Positions 22,850 to 35,127 of a DNA stretch of 64,000 bases are shown piece after piece (within the stretch, counting starts at the first letter, position 1; each line of letters starts with the position of its first letter). Below the pieces are notes generated by a model. That model searched no databases, was not told the DNA's origin, and worked only from the letters and a program-made list of their open reading frames with translations. Origin of the DNA: Tethya wilhelma (taxonomy: Eukaryota; Porifera; Demospongiae; Tethyida; Tethyidae); contig CAXIPT010000002.1 in assembly GCA_964030475.1 (NCBI GenBank), positions 13,521,267 through 13,585,266 on the forward strand. The letters run 5' to 3'. A program made the position numbers and the translations under genes.

Positions 22850-23870
22850 AATTATATATACACATTTTAATGGCTATCCACAACATCTCTACTTCAGCGA
22901 TGTAGCTGCATGACTTCATTTTCCTGGTGAAGATATGGTTTACATATACATTTTAGTGGCTATCCACAACATCTCTACCTCAGCGATGTAGCTGCATGAC
23001 TTCATTTTACTGGTGAAGATATGGTTTACATATACAATTTAGTGGCTATCCACGACATCTCTACCTCAGAAATGCTGATTATGTCTCTGTTGGGGCATGG
23101 TGGGTTTGGAATGGCTAACTGAACAATGGCCCAGGAGTGAACAGCGATGTAGCTGAATGACTTCATTTTCCTGGTGAAGATATGGTTTACATATACAATT
23201 TAGTGGCTATCCACAACATCTCTACCCCAGCGATGTAGCTGCATGACCTCTTTTACTGATGAAGATATATGGTTTACATACATTTTAATGGCTATCCACA
23301 ACATCTCTACTTCAGCAATATAGCTGCATGACTTCATTTTACAGGTGAAGATATGGTTTATATATACAATTTAGTGGCTATCCACAACATCTTTACCTCA
23401 GCGATGTAGCTGCATGACTTCATTTTACTGGTGAAGATATGGTTTACATATACATTTTAGTGGCTATCCACGACATCTCTACCTCAGAAATGCTGATTAT
23501 GTCTCTGTTGGGGCATGGTGGGTTTGGAATGGCGTAACTGAACAATGGCCCAGGAGTGAACAGCGATGTAGCTGAATGACTTCATTTTCCTGGTGAAGAT
23601 ATGGTTTACATATACAATTTAGTGGCTATCCACAATATCTCTACCTCAGCGATGTAGCTGCATGACCTCTTTTACTGATGAAGATATGGTTTACATAATA
23701 CATTTTAATGGCTATCCACAACATCTCTACTTCAGCGATGTAGCTGCATGACTTCATTTTACTGGTGAAGATATGGTTTACATATACATTTTAATGGCTA
23801 TCCACAACATCTCTACCTCAGCGATGTATCTTCATGATTTCATTTTCCTGGAGAAGTGGTTGACAGAGTA
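22850..23870. repeat. 86-bp satellite with ~419-bp higher-order structure
   Basis: GGCTATCCACAACATCTCTA-type sequence recurs at 22872, 22958, 23044, 23205, 23290, 23376, 23462, 23624, 23710 and 23796. Most spacings are 85-86 bp, but two are 161-162 because a ~75-bp insert (containing GCTGATTATGTCTCTGTTGG) follows copies 3 and 7. Copies four apart are 418-420 bp apart, so the array is a higher-order repeat of four monomers plus the insert. Confidence 0.9.
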
Positions 23871-24940
23871 TGCCATATAAGATGAACAGGACTATTTTAA
23901 ATTGCCAGCTAGCAATCAACGTTAGTTTCTTACGGTTCGGAGCAACATTCAATACACAGACAATCTAACCAGTTGCCTTGATCTCAAGTGTACAAGAAAC
24001 ATGGGCAGAGTCAGCCGATAACACAACAGAATGTATGCACACATGCAATTTTCACAGTTTTACAATTAAGTAAGCAACTTTCAAGCAAGCAAAGTAGGAA
24101 ACTTTGAAGTAACCACATTAAATGAGAAATGAGTACTTCGAAAATATTCTAGAGCTCCAAGAGCTACTTGGTGCTGTGGCTTCAATACTCCACACTGCAG
24201 CTATACGTGGGGGCTATGGAACATTGGAACAAATCTGCAACAGAGTCGAGAATTTTACGATCCATGGGAATAACTTTTACCTTGTTCTATAACATATGCA
24301 TATACATACATGCCATAGGTTATGTGTTATTATTATACGGTGTCAAGTTTTCATTTTCTGTTCCAATTGACACTAACATCAGTCAACAAGTTGTCATGAA
24401 TTTAACTGATGGCCATGTACCTTTAATGGTGCTCTCTTAGAGCAGGTTTACTCACTCAGCAAGGAATATTTTCTATTGTCTATTGGTGCAGTGAAAGAAA
24501 ATCACATTTGCACAGAATTTCTCCAATAAATTAACAGGAGTGGAACTAGGGGGTACCGCACTTATGCAATCAGCTCTACATAATATATGCAATGTGGATC
24601 CACTGTGTTTGGAAGTATTGAAATAGGAAACCATGAAATTATGGCATGGAACCTCTGATGCCCAGGCCAGATCACTGGATCATTTGGACGATCTGAAACT
24701 ATTGTTACAAATTGGGTTTTTCAAAAGGACACATTAGTGTCAGGATCCAGTCAGAATGATAAGTTTGCGGGACAATTGCGAAGAAAGACATGCAATCATC
24801 AGCGTACAGCTCCTTTTTTGGTACCTTGTACAATAGAAATTAGAGGTCTTCTGAGCTATGTGAATTTTTAGACACCATCCAACTTGTCTGAAAGAACCTG
24901 AGATATGGTAAGATGGGAAGTGAAAAATCATACTTTTAAA
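23871..24940. other. No recognised gene
   Basis: An open frame at 24168-24440 has a hydrophobic middle but no family resemblance. Nothing else supported. Confidence 0.35.
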
Positions 24941-25887
24941 CTAGAATACACAAAAAGCCACCATGAATCTCTATAGAGGTGATAGAGAGAAGCTCTCTGA
25001 AAAAATTTGGTAGCCAAGCATGGACAGTTGGTGAATTATATAGGTAGAGTACCATGCATGAGTACATTTTCATTGACAAAGGATGCTTTGACTTTGCACC
25101 ATCTAACAAGTTCGCAACTGGAACAGTAATCCTGGGCAAAATATTCTATCTCAACTCCATTTACCTTATTGCCGAGGACCGAAAGGTCACATTTCCCAAT
25201 GAGGATGGGAAATTTGACAATTTGATATTAATTTTATACTTGTAAACAAAATAGACAAGCACATAAAAAATGCTTGCAAGACTTGTAGAGCTCTACTGTT
25301 GGCAGTAACTAGCACAGTTTTAGCCAGAATTGGCCATAATTACCCACAGCTACCACAAAGAGCCAGAGTAAATATATAGTTCAATAAAAAGCCAAAAGGC
25401 TTATATATTTGTATGAGTGCTTATCAACGATTATGTGCCTATGCACATCATCTGCCTACTATCCAGCCAGTATGGTATATGGTTGATTTTTAGGCTGTCA
25501 AAGATGGTTGGCCATAACTTCTGTTTTGATGAGAAATTGGCTGATGGCCAGTTTGTATACTGAGATTGATAGCTACTTCTACATTGGCCAAATCCTATTG
25601 CAGGGATACCTACATGCTGTGTACTTTCCATTGTGCTTCACGATCAAAGCCTATAATTTATATGATTAATGTCTGAAAAGTTCCATGACATTAATGATGA
25701 TGATATTATATTTTCATTTTTGAGGTACATTGATCATTTGAAGAGCAATCAGCACAACAGTGTTTGGATGGAAATAGTGATCCCAGTGATGTCAGTTGTC
25801 ATGGTTCAAATATCACTCCAATCTACAAAGAATAACTTGTGATCAACTCTGCATTCAGTTGCTCATAATGTTAATTCTTATTTGCTA
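24941..25887 (+). repeat. ~0.95-kb duplicated segment, copy 1
   Basis: From CTAGAATACACAAAAAGCC to TTATTTGCTA this segment is repeated nearly identically at 29274-30157, with a few indels (for example ~12 bp near 25024 and ~45 bp near 25390). No long conserved reading frame or terminal inverted repeat was found, so its nature is unknown. Its right end lies one base from the left terminus of the CACTA element. Confidence 0.85.
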
Positions 25888-25888
25888 A

Positions 25889-26130
25889 CACTGTAAAAAC
25901 TGGGTGGTGAAAATCACTACCTAAAGTAGTAACTCTCGCTACATTTGCTGTCACTACCAGGTAGTGATACTGTTTATTGGTAATAATCACTACAGAAGTG
26001 TGAACTGCTGAGACTTGTGTAGTGACTTCCACTACACCGACCACGATCACTACATCGCATGCAAAAGTAGTGCCTCTCGATCACTATGCATTCTACAAAA
26101 GTAGTGATTCTTAAAAACGCACATCACTAC
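25889..26130 (+). repeat. CACTA left terminus with subterminal repeats
   Basis: After the terminal inverted repeat, forms of GTAGTGA / TCACTAC occur about a dozen times in both orientations up to about 26130. In CACTA elements such arrays are binding sites for the element-encoded proteins. Confidence 0.75.
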
Positions 26131-26500
26131 TTTGGGCGTGGCCATTGGTGTGGCCGTTCATGGGCCAATATCCAGAGAAGAGGTAGAGCAGAGTCTACAG
26201 TGCAGAGCAGAGGCCAGTGTAAAAGTTTATATGCGAGTCTTCAAGTCAAGTAAAGTGGTCTAATCAAGCAGCTTACAATGCAAGTACGTATTCGTAGTGA
26301 TACTCGGTATAATTTTTCTTTTCAGTGCTCATAGTTCAGTTTGCATGCTCGTGATATAGCATATAAATATGTATTTTGTCTGTGTACACAATTTTGAAAC
26401 CTTGACATGAATGCTAGTTCCATTCCTGGGCCTCAATTGCATGGGGCATACAGATGATGATAAAAACAACCGACCTGTGTATACTCAATTTACAAGGAGT

Positions 26501-26785
26501 GTCACGACCATACCCACTAACACCCACGACCAGGATCAAGATGCGATCAAGGGGTCAAAGCAACAAAAATTGGCCCCATCAAGGGCCAAGAAAGCTCAAC
26601 TGCTCATTTTCGATCAACAGTCAAAGGTCATTAGCTGCAAATAGCAAATTTTAGTGGGTCAAAGTTCAAATTTATCACGAACAAAGCCTTCCAAAGTGGT
26701 GAGATCAATGGTCAAGGACTAAAAATTGGACGGATCAAATTTTAATCCCAGTCGCAGGTGTTAGTACAGTGGGTATGGTCATGAC
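26501..26785. repeat. MITE-like inverted repeat
   Basis: Arms at 26501-26530 and 26751-26785 are inverted relatives: GTCACGACCATACCCACT against the reverse complement starting GTCATGACCATACCCACT, both followed by a CTAACACC stretch. The ~220-bp interior repeats GGTCAAAG/GATCAA words and has no frame. Confidence 0.7.
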
Positions 26786-29273
26786 CACCCCTTGGTACTT
26801 CAGGTTGGGGTGTACTATGTAGTATTGAACGTCACTGTGTGACATAATCTAAAACTTATTCCTCTTATACTACACGCAATATCATTTTGTGTCTATCCAT
26901 CTCCTTATAGGCTATACTGAAGAATGCAGCTAGTAATTGCCGGTTAATGTGCCTGCATGGAGTGAAAAGAGTGTGAACGCACAGGAGATCCTAATTGACA
27001 CCATGGTGAGCAAAAGTAGAGATTTGTAGGTCATCTGGTTCCAATTAATCTGCGTATCCACATGCCCATACTTGTCCAAAGCACACATTAGAAGTGTTGC
27101 TTGTAGCCTGTATATGTCATATCCTATAGACCATACTTGATAGTCAGTTGGTACAACTTTAGATGGAGAATTACTATGTACGTTTCATGCATGTTCACAA
27201 GTTCACATTTCCAAATCGTTTGCCATATGTCTATTTGATTCAATAGCTTTTTCCCTCTTGTGTCCATATCCTTCAAATGAATTAATTCTCCCAAACTCTA
27301 TTCTTGTACTATTGTTAGTGTGGACAATCTTGTTATGATGTTGAATAGTAAAACCAATCAACACCATGTGTAGAATATGAACATATATAGCTATAACCCT
27401 TGGTGTGTGCATGCGCAGCAAGGGTACGTTACAGAAGTCGTTCTGATTGTTTGTGTGTTTTTTCACAACTATATCTCAAGAATGGCAGTTCCAGTCTTCA
27501 AACGCAGCATACCAAGATAAAATCTGTAGCTTTTCAGCCTCTCATGAGCGCTAAGCTTCGAGGCCACACCTGCTAATCACACCTATTTGTTAGTGTGCGT
27601 TATTTAGAATTGACTGAAACATGAACGTTTCTCTTGACTGTAGGTACATTTAGCAAACAATAACACTATATTCTTTTTAAGCATGCTGTTATAGCATATA
27701 AAGTAAGCAAGTTTTATTGAAACTCAGTTATGCATGACAGGTAATCCGGTTTTAGTAGGAAGACAGCTAATCAGCTCATCAATATATAGTTGTAGATTTT
27801 CTTTGTAACCTATCATGCACAGTTGTATGTTCATTGTCTTCAAGCTCACATTTCATGACTACTGCATGCATGGTATTATTGTGAATTCAGCAGTGCATGC
27901 CTTCATTTGGTGTAGCAAATGCCTGTGTATGCAAAGAATCAATGTAATGTCATCAGAAAACACTGAGTCTACAATAATGACATGATACACATTAATACAA
28001 GTCTTCAATGATGGTCCAGTAAGTTTAGAAGTATTAAAGTGCAATTTTGGCAGTTTTGTTAGGCAGACCCGAAGGCCCTCCAAAAATTTGAGCAATTCCC
28101 CTCGTCAGGTACATTATATATCACAGTAAAAAAAAAGAACAAGCAATGGGTTGAAATGTTTAACCTGGGATTGCACCAGGGAGAGCTCACCTACAGCCTG
28201 GGCAGAGGAGCCTATTTATATAGACCAGGTTTGCTCAAAAGACTTGTGGGGTTCTAATAATATTTTAACTAGGTCTGTGATTGATTTTCATTAGCTAGCT
28301 AGTTAGTATAGCACCTACTTAGCACAAGCAAGTTGTATTGTATGATTGTGCACACACACACCAGTTTAGTATCCCAAGATAATGAAGTTTTGCATGAGGG
28401 AGACATTTATGAGACAGCATTTACAACAGTACAGTAAAAGTACAGTGAAAGTACAGTAAAAGCAGTGTATAGTGTCACATAATGTGCCATATACTCACTT
28501 ATGGTTGTTTATTGTTTCATAGCAATGCTGGTATGCATGATTTAAGATGTGCTGTCTGCTACTATAGAGGTGTTGTGTACTACAATGATGCTAGTAATAT
28601 TATTTGTGTTTAGGTATCATGCTACTGAGGTACTATGTGGATCATCTCCGGGCTGCCAGCTGCTGTGAAACTGACTGTGTCTTTGCCACTCTCGGCGTAC
28701 ACAAAGAGTGATACTCTAACAGTTAATGATCTCTGTTCCAAGCTAATGACATGTGGTGTACCTCATCCATGGCATGTAACTTCTCATCGACTACTGACAA
28801 GGCTTTGTTTTTGCTTTGTGACAGAAAGTGTACATTGGCTGCCGACTCAGAACCAATCAAAAACCACTGTCTTCAATCATGCCATTCCGGACTTGAAGAA
28901 GTTCAATATCATTATGTGCATGCACACTGCGATATGTTATACCATGCTAGTTGAGGTTGAAACTATAGTTTTACATGTTATTCATTTTGTTTAAGCAACA
29001 CTGAATAAATAGGATATTTAGAATGATATAGCAGCTGCAATTACAAATGTTACAATGTACAGTGGAACATTTATCACTTCCTGCACAACCAATTTGTGGT
29101 AAAAACACTTTGTCTCAAGTACCACTGAGTTTGCATAGTACTACACAGCAGCTGCCAGCTGCTAAACGCGCGCGCTTTTTTTTCAAAGGAAACCAGAAGT
29201 TCGTCGGAGTGGACGCGCTAATGATATTAATTTATTCAGTTGCCAATCCCGGGTGTGTAATATATTATCTATG
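26786..29273. other. Unassigned interior of the CACTA left arm
   Basis: AT-rich with short overlapping frames only. Around 28155-28215, read on the minus strand, GGTGCAATCCC resembles a Pol III B box in a tRNA-derived SINE, but no complete A/B pair is clear. No gene is supported. Confidence 0.35.
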
Positions 29274-30157
29274 CTAGAATACACAAAAAGCCACCATGAA
29301 TCCCTATAGAGGTGATAGAGAGAAGCTCTCTGAAAAAATTTGGTAGCCAAGCATGAATTATATAGGTAGAGTACCATGCATGAGTACATTTTCATTGACA
29401 AAGGATGCTTTGACTTTGCGTCTAACAAGCTTGCAACTGGAACAGTAATCCTGGGCAAAATATTCTATCTCAACTCCATTTACCTTATTGCCAAGGACCG
29501 AATGGTCACATTTCCCAATGAGGATGGGAAGTTTGACAATTTGGTATTTATACTTGTAAACAAAATAGACAAGCACATGAGAAATGCTTGCAAGACTTGT
29601 AGAGCTCTACTGTTGGCAGTAACTAGCACAGTTTAGCCAGAATTGGCCATAATTACTCACAGCTACCACAAAGAGCCAGAGTAAATATATAGTTCAATAA
29701 AAAGCACATCACTATGCACGTCATCTGCCTACTATCCAGCCAGTATGGTATATGGTTGATTTTTAGGCTGTCAAAGATGGTTGGCCATAACTTCTGTTTT
29801 GATGAGAAATTGGCTGATGGCCAGTTTGCATACTGAGATTAATAGCTACTTCTACATTGGCCAAATCCTATTGCAGAGATACCTACATGCTGTGTACTTT
29901 CCATTGTGCTTCTCAAAGCCTATAATTTATATGATTAATGTCTGAAAAGTTCCATGACATTAATGATGATGATATTATATTTTCATTTTTGAGGTACATT
30001 GATCATTTGAAGAGCAATCAGCACAACAGTGTTTGGATGGAAATAGTGATCCCAGTGATGTCAGTTGTCATGGTTCAAATATCACTCCAATCTACAAAGA
30101 ATAACTTGTGATCAACTCTGCATTCAGTTGCTCGTAATGTTAATTCTTATTTGCTAG
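29274..30157 (+). repeat. ~0.9-kb duplicated segment, copy 2
   Basis: Near-identical to 24941-25887 and in the same orientation. It begins at the same CTAGAATACAC and ends at the same TTATTTGCTA, after which the sequence is unrelated (GTGTGCGGAG...). It lies inside the proposed CACTA element. Confidence 0.85.
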
Positions 30158-30518
30158 TGTGCGGAGTCACTTGGAGAAACAAGCTCTCGGTTTGTATCGT
30201 GCCATACTATGATATCTGCAGGCAGTGGGCATGTGAGCCTCTCTTGAGAGGTAGGTACTATGTCTGGCATAAGGGTGGACAGCGTAATAGGAGAGATAAG
30301 ATGGCGTCAGCCAAGGAAGGTAATACTTGGTTTTTGAGACAAAAATGGGATCAAATCGGTACTGATGGTTACTCGGGAGTACAATGGTTGAATTCTATTA
30401 CATATTTATCAGTTGTCCATTCATAATCAGTTTCATTCATCATAATATTATAAAATGACTTAAAAATAAATTTATTGATTTTCAGTTCATGCAACGTAAA
30501 CTATAAACATTAGTAAAA
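30158..30518. other. Unassigned, small open frame
   Basis: A plus-strand frame to 30426 encodes basic, aromatic-rich sequence without a recognised domain. On the minus strand this region holds the 3' UTR of the gene that ends at 30519, including AATAAA at 30471-30476. Confidence 0.35.
30471..30476 (-). terminator. Poly(A) signal AATAAA
   Basis: TTTATT on the + strand gives AATAAA on the minus strand, 43 bases past the stop of the two-TM protein gene. Confidence 0.6.
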
Positions 30519-32057
30519 TCAAGTCAGCATGTGATACAGCTTCCTTGCTCTTCGGCTACGTACAGCATTCACCATCTTTCTTGCCAAAGCTTTTGGTACC
30601 CAGTACAAGTATGCACAAAGAACTATAATAGCTGGCAGTACCATGACAACAACACTGTAGCCAATCACATCTTTGCGCCTTGTTTCACGTACAGTCAGAC
30701 GTAGAATAGTGCTATGGGTAAAGTTCTGTGGGTCGATACCTGTTCTGTAAAGAATGTTTGCAAATATACAAGGTACCTCCTTCACCAAGCTGAAAAGATT
30801 GCCAAACTTCAATTTACAGCGAATTTTTCCAGATGCGTCATTATTGCAGCTATCAACTGGTTTAGTTAGTGAGCTGTTTGGTTTTAGTACACTTGAGGTA
30901 TTGAAGTCAAAATCAAAGCTGACATTTATTGGATCATCAAACGGTACGTCAATTCTTGTCACAAAATAATTGTGTCCGCCAAATGATTTATTCCTACACT
31001 GTCCATTGCATGTACTGGTATATTTGTTTCCATTGTACATTAATTTACAGTTCCCCATTTTGAGCATTTTTGAATTGCCTGAATTATGCAGCTGAATTCG
31101 AAAGCTGCACTGAACTGTTTTGCTAGTATTTAGCAATGTCTGACTTCCGCACTCGTTATCCTTAAGTGGTGGATCTTTTACAAAGTCTGTCAAATCAGAA
31201 TATTCTTTGAACTGGTAGAAACAGACTTCAGAGTATGCTGGTATATTGGACTGATTGGTCGTGAGCAAGATAGATAGATTTGTATTCTCTCCAAAGTTAA
31301 ATGCGTGTTGAGAGAAATAATGACTTTCATTGTTTGCAGTGCGACTGCTAAAACTTCCACCATCACTCTGTCCCAGACTGTAGTACACAGGCGATAGAAA
31401 ATTTAGTGCATGTACATAATATGCACACATAGTCTACATGTCATACTAATAAGTCACAACCCATTCAGTCAACACACCTCTTTTCACACGACCCACGTTG
31501 CAAGGTGAAATCTGTTGTGGAGAACTGAATCCCTTCTAGTGGCTCTACAACATCAGCTGATAACGACAGTCCATTAGCTGTCAGTCTACAGAATAAAACT
31601 AAGTAAAAATGGTATCGTATGTGTGGATATTAGGATCAGGGTTAGGATCAGGTTAGGATCAGGGTTAGGATCAGGATCCTAATGTCCTAACCCTGATCCT
31701 AATATCAAGTGGCACACTGATGGATAGAAGCGTGCAGTTACTATATGTACACAATTCCTATGCCATATATGGCTCCTACGACAAAGACTTAGATGTTAGA
31801 CTGTGCCGTTTATATCATTATATCATGAGGCAGAGCTCTCAGATCTGGATATTGGAGGACTAAGGAACTATTCCAGTGACCAATAATTATTTAGTGCTGC
31901 TTACGGATGAGTGTCAAGTTGGACATAATCTTTGAGACTGGTGTAGATGCATTTATCTTTTGTTGGTCCACTGATGCGAAGGACCCAAGTTGGTATGAAT
32001 ATCACTCCACAGATGAGTACGAAGATGGAAAGGATGAGGAGGGAGAAACGAAAACGC
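30519..32057 (-). CDS. Two-TM ectodomain glycoprotein, 5' exon missing
   Basis: Three coding exons are visible on the minus strand. 31905-32057 encodes a hydrophobic span (FSLLILSIFVLICGVIFIP) and ends at a GTAAGC donor. 31478-31585 continues in phase with LTANGLSLSADVVEPLEGIQ. The last, up to about 31430, encodes a Cys- and Asn-rich ectodomain with several NxS/T sites and a C-terminal membrane helix (VIGYSVVVMVLPAIIVLCAY) followed by a basic tail and the stop at 30519. Topology would be short cytosolic N terminus, TM, glycosylated exterior, TM, basic cytosolic tail. The outline recalls CDC50-type proteins, but I see no diagnostic motif, so the family is unknown. The start codon must lie in an upstream exon I could not place, and the donor of the middle exon is uncertain: the phase works only with a weak site near 31475. 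It lies inside the proposed CACTA element. Confidence 0.6.
31626..31706. repeat. Perfect 22-bp inverted repeat in an intron
   Basis: Arms at 31626-31647 and 31685-31706 are exact reverse complements (GATATTAGGATCAGGGTTAG + GA on the left), with a 37-bp spacer that repeats the same GGATCAGGTTA words. It would form a strong hairpin. It lies in the intron between the first two visible exons of the two-TM gene. Confidence 0.9.
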
Positions 32058-32078
32058 CTGCAACATTTTACTAAATTG

Positions 32079-32094
32079 TTGTGTGTGTGTGTGT

Positions 32095-32165
<71 letters not shown>
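32079..32165. repeat. (GT)n(GA)n microsatellite
   Basis: A GT run interrupted by one GTAT is followed by a GA run. Reading frames across it (VCVCVC, ERERER) are meaningless. Confidence 0.95.
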
Positions 32166-32168
<3 letters not shown>

Positions 32169-32562
32169 CCTGTCAGCCTATATGTGTCATAGTAAATCTA
32201 TTGTATAAATCACTTGCACACACAACTCAGCCCGCCACAGTTGACAAAGATACCACTCTGTCTGTGTAGATCACAAAAGAGGAAAGCCCAATTCAAAGAG
32301 AACGAAGCGACTACAGATGTGCCAGAATGTGTGCTTTATGTGTGTATGTGGTGCGTACACATATGTGATCAGGAGACTTGGAATTGGTGGCATGATGTTT
32401 ATGAGCATCACATTGTAAAATTTTTTTGTCACTTTTGGTTTATGCAGTTTTGTGAAAATATTTGACTATTTGATTTTTGTATAGATGAAATAATCATAAC
32501 CGACAAAAATACAAAAAGAAGTGATGACATGTTGGTACAATTGTATGTGTTAATAAAAACAG

Positions 32563-35056
32563 TTAATGCTTCTTTGGTAGCACATTATACTTTAAACAGA
32601 GACAGTATGTTCCATTTGGTCCATACTGTTGATGCATAAATAGTGGGTGGTGATCCACAAAATCATCATACCTACATGCAAAGTGATCTGCTACAGATCC
32701 ACTTGCGTGAATTTCTATACAGTGAAAGTGATAGTTATGGTATGTAGTGAGGGGAAGCACGACAAACAGACATTCTTGGTTTGGAGTAACAACTATGTCT
32801 GTTATCTTGGTGAACACCAACTCATCGTCTTCTCCACAAAGCACAACAACAGATTTTCTTGAATACGTTGTATTGTTGATGGTTGCTGATTTAACTCTAA
32901 AATAAAGAAGAAAAAAAAAAAAAAGACTGCATGTGTAGCGTTAACTTGGTGGCTATAGAGTTGATACTAATAGATGCAGTGTTATGTCAATAATCGTTCA
33001 CGTTTTAACGTAATACCTAAACACTTCTGTATCATCATTTAGCTCCTCAGCAATGAGCTGTAATTCCAGACTTGTATCCAAATCTCCAAGCACAACGTGG
33101 CTCACTATGTAAAACACAAACAAGCCGTGTACGTACATAATTATGTTGCCATTACACCATTTTGCATGGCTGGCTTAAATGAACACTTAGTTTTATATAC
33201 CTCCAGTGTAGGATGTGTGTCTTCTCAGATATGCTGTGGGGTCTAGCATCTGGAAACACATGTAGTTCTGGTGACGAGTAGCTAGTGTTTTTGGCAAATT
33301 CTTGAAGTTGCCAACAACATTGGAGATTTGTTTGAAGTAGCTATGTTTTGCTTCATAGCGCATGCACCACTGGTGAACAAGGGGGCCACATCTGTTGCAA
33401 AAATTAAAAATGTCACACAAGTACACAAAAGTTAACATTCATTTCTTGTTACATGTACCTCTTAATCCATGTTCCCATATGCACCATGTAATGCATCTTA
33501 GGAGTGAGGGGTCTTAACGGATATAACTCCTTGAATGATTCAAGAAATATCTCCACAAGCATGTCAACATAGTCTGCTCTATCTGGATGAGTAACGGGAG
33601 TAAACAACTCGGCCGTAATGTCAAGTAAAGTGAGGTAGTTATTCCAGTAGATGTGGTCATCTGGAACCAGATCACCAACCAGGATTGGAAGGTATCGGCC
33701 AAGACACCACATCTGAGAAGCTGTTGTGATAAACAGAAGAAAAAATTAGTTTTTTTGTTCTATCAATGATACACAGCTCTAATTAATGTTCACCTGATTG
33801 TTTAAGTTTACCATCAGCACTAAGATGAAGGGCAGCAATCGTTGAGGGAATGTTCTTGCATTCTCCTGGTCCAAAGTTGAATGAATCTATACGTTTATTC
33901 AGTAGGTCTAGAGTGAAAAGTTTCTCCTCTTTAATCAGTTGAATCAGCAAATGCTTGATACAGACTTCTAAAGAACCTATTGATAAATTAATTTTACAGA
34001 TCATGTTAATGTATGTAAGCTATAGCTAGCATGCTTACACCAACCTTCAAGGATATCGTGCATCACATCTGGCACCAGACCTTCAGTTACATGAAAGTAC
34101 TTGCAGTCATTCAGAAATGAGTTACAAACTATTCCATACGTGGTGGATATGTGGCTACTAAGAGGACCATCCAGACCTTCACAGTGAGCTTCGTAGAGCT
34201 GTTTTGTTCGCAGCTGAACATCATCTTCTCGGAACTAAAGCACATACAAACAGACACTAATTCCACTAAAATTTCAATGAAATAATAATACCTTCGACTG
34301 CATGTCTTCCATTGTAACCATACAATATTGGCATTTCCGGAATGCAGATGCTAGTGCTTTAAAACCACCAATGGCCCATGCTGCAAGGTTGTCAGCTGAA
34401 AAAATTGTTAGGGTACCACAAAACGACACCAGGCGATCATCTAAGTCAAACACAACACCTTCGTCCTACACAATTAAGATACATAATCATTTATTAAACT
34501 TTGTTGATTCTGTATTACAACAAATGCTGAATATACATGTACTACCTTTTCTAGATCTTTAATGGCTTCTACAATTGGTTTTGCCACTTCTTCAATGCCA
34601 TATTTCACAATATGGGTATACTTGGCAACACAAAGGAGGTGTATGCTCTTAAGGGAAGAGCGCAAGGCTGGATCCAAGTTTCCCAGGGTATAGTAGAACA
34701 AACCTATATTCATTTTGTCAAGTACACATTGATCATGACTATAAAAAATATATGCACCTACCTAGCTTGTGTTTCATGGAACCTAGTGGATTGCAAACCT
34801 CCAATTCATCATAATATAGCTGAATTTGTAGAGCACATGGATCATGTACGAAAAGGGGATGGTGAAGAAAGAGTTGACCATCACAGTAGTCACCTAGCTG
34901 CCCATTTAAACAAGAGTGCGAATTCATCACCTATGAAGATAAAGGCACCAAGGTGCATAACACTTGGTGTTCTTGAAATATAGTTAGAACATACACACAC
35001 ATGTACACACACACACATACGCACGCACACACACACACACATGCACACACACACAG

Positions 35057-35127
<71 letters not shown>

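Noticed and set aside
28155..28215. tRNA gene or SINE from a B-box-like string on the minus strand
   Set aside because: No matching A box at the right distance and no cloverleaf could be drawn.
31626..31706. Interstitial telomere repeat
   Set aside because: Only GGTTAGGATCAG words occur, without an array of TTAGGG; the inverted structure is better explained as a hairpin.
30519..32057. CDC50/TMEM30 identity for the two-TM protein
   Set aside because: Topology is similar but I see none of the family's diagnostic motifs and the C-terminal helix differs.
31947..32192. Frame ending in VCVC and ERERER
   Set aside because: Translation of the (GT)n(GA)n microsatellite; the real exon is on the opposite strand.
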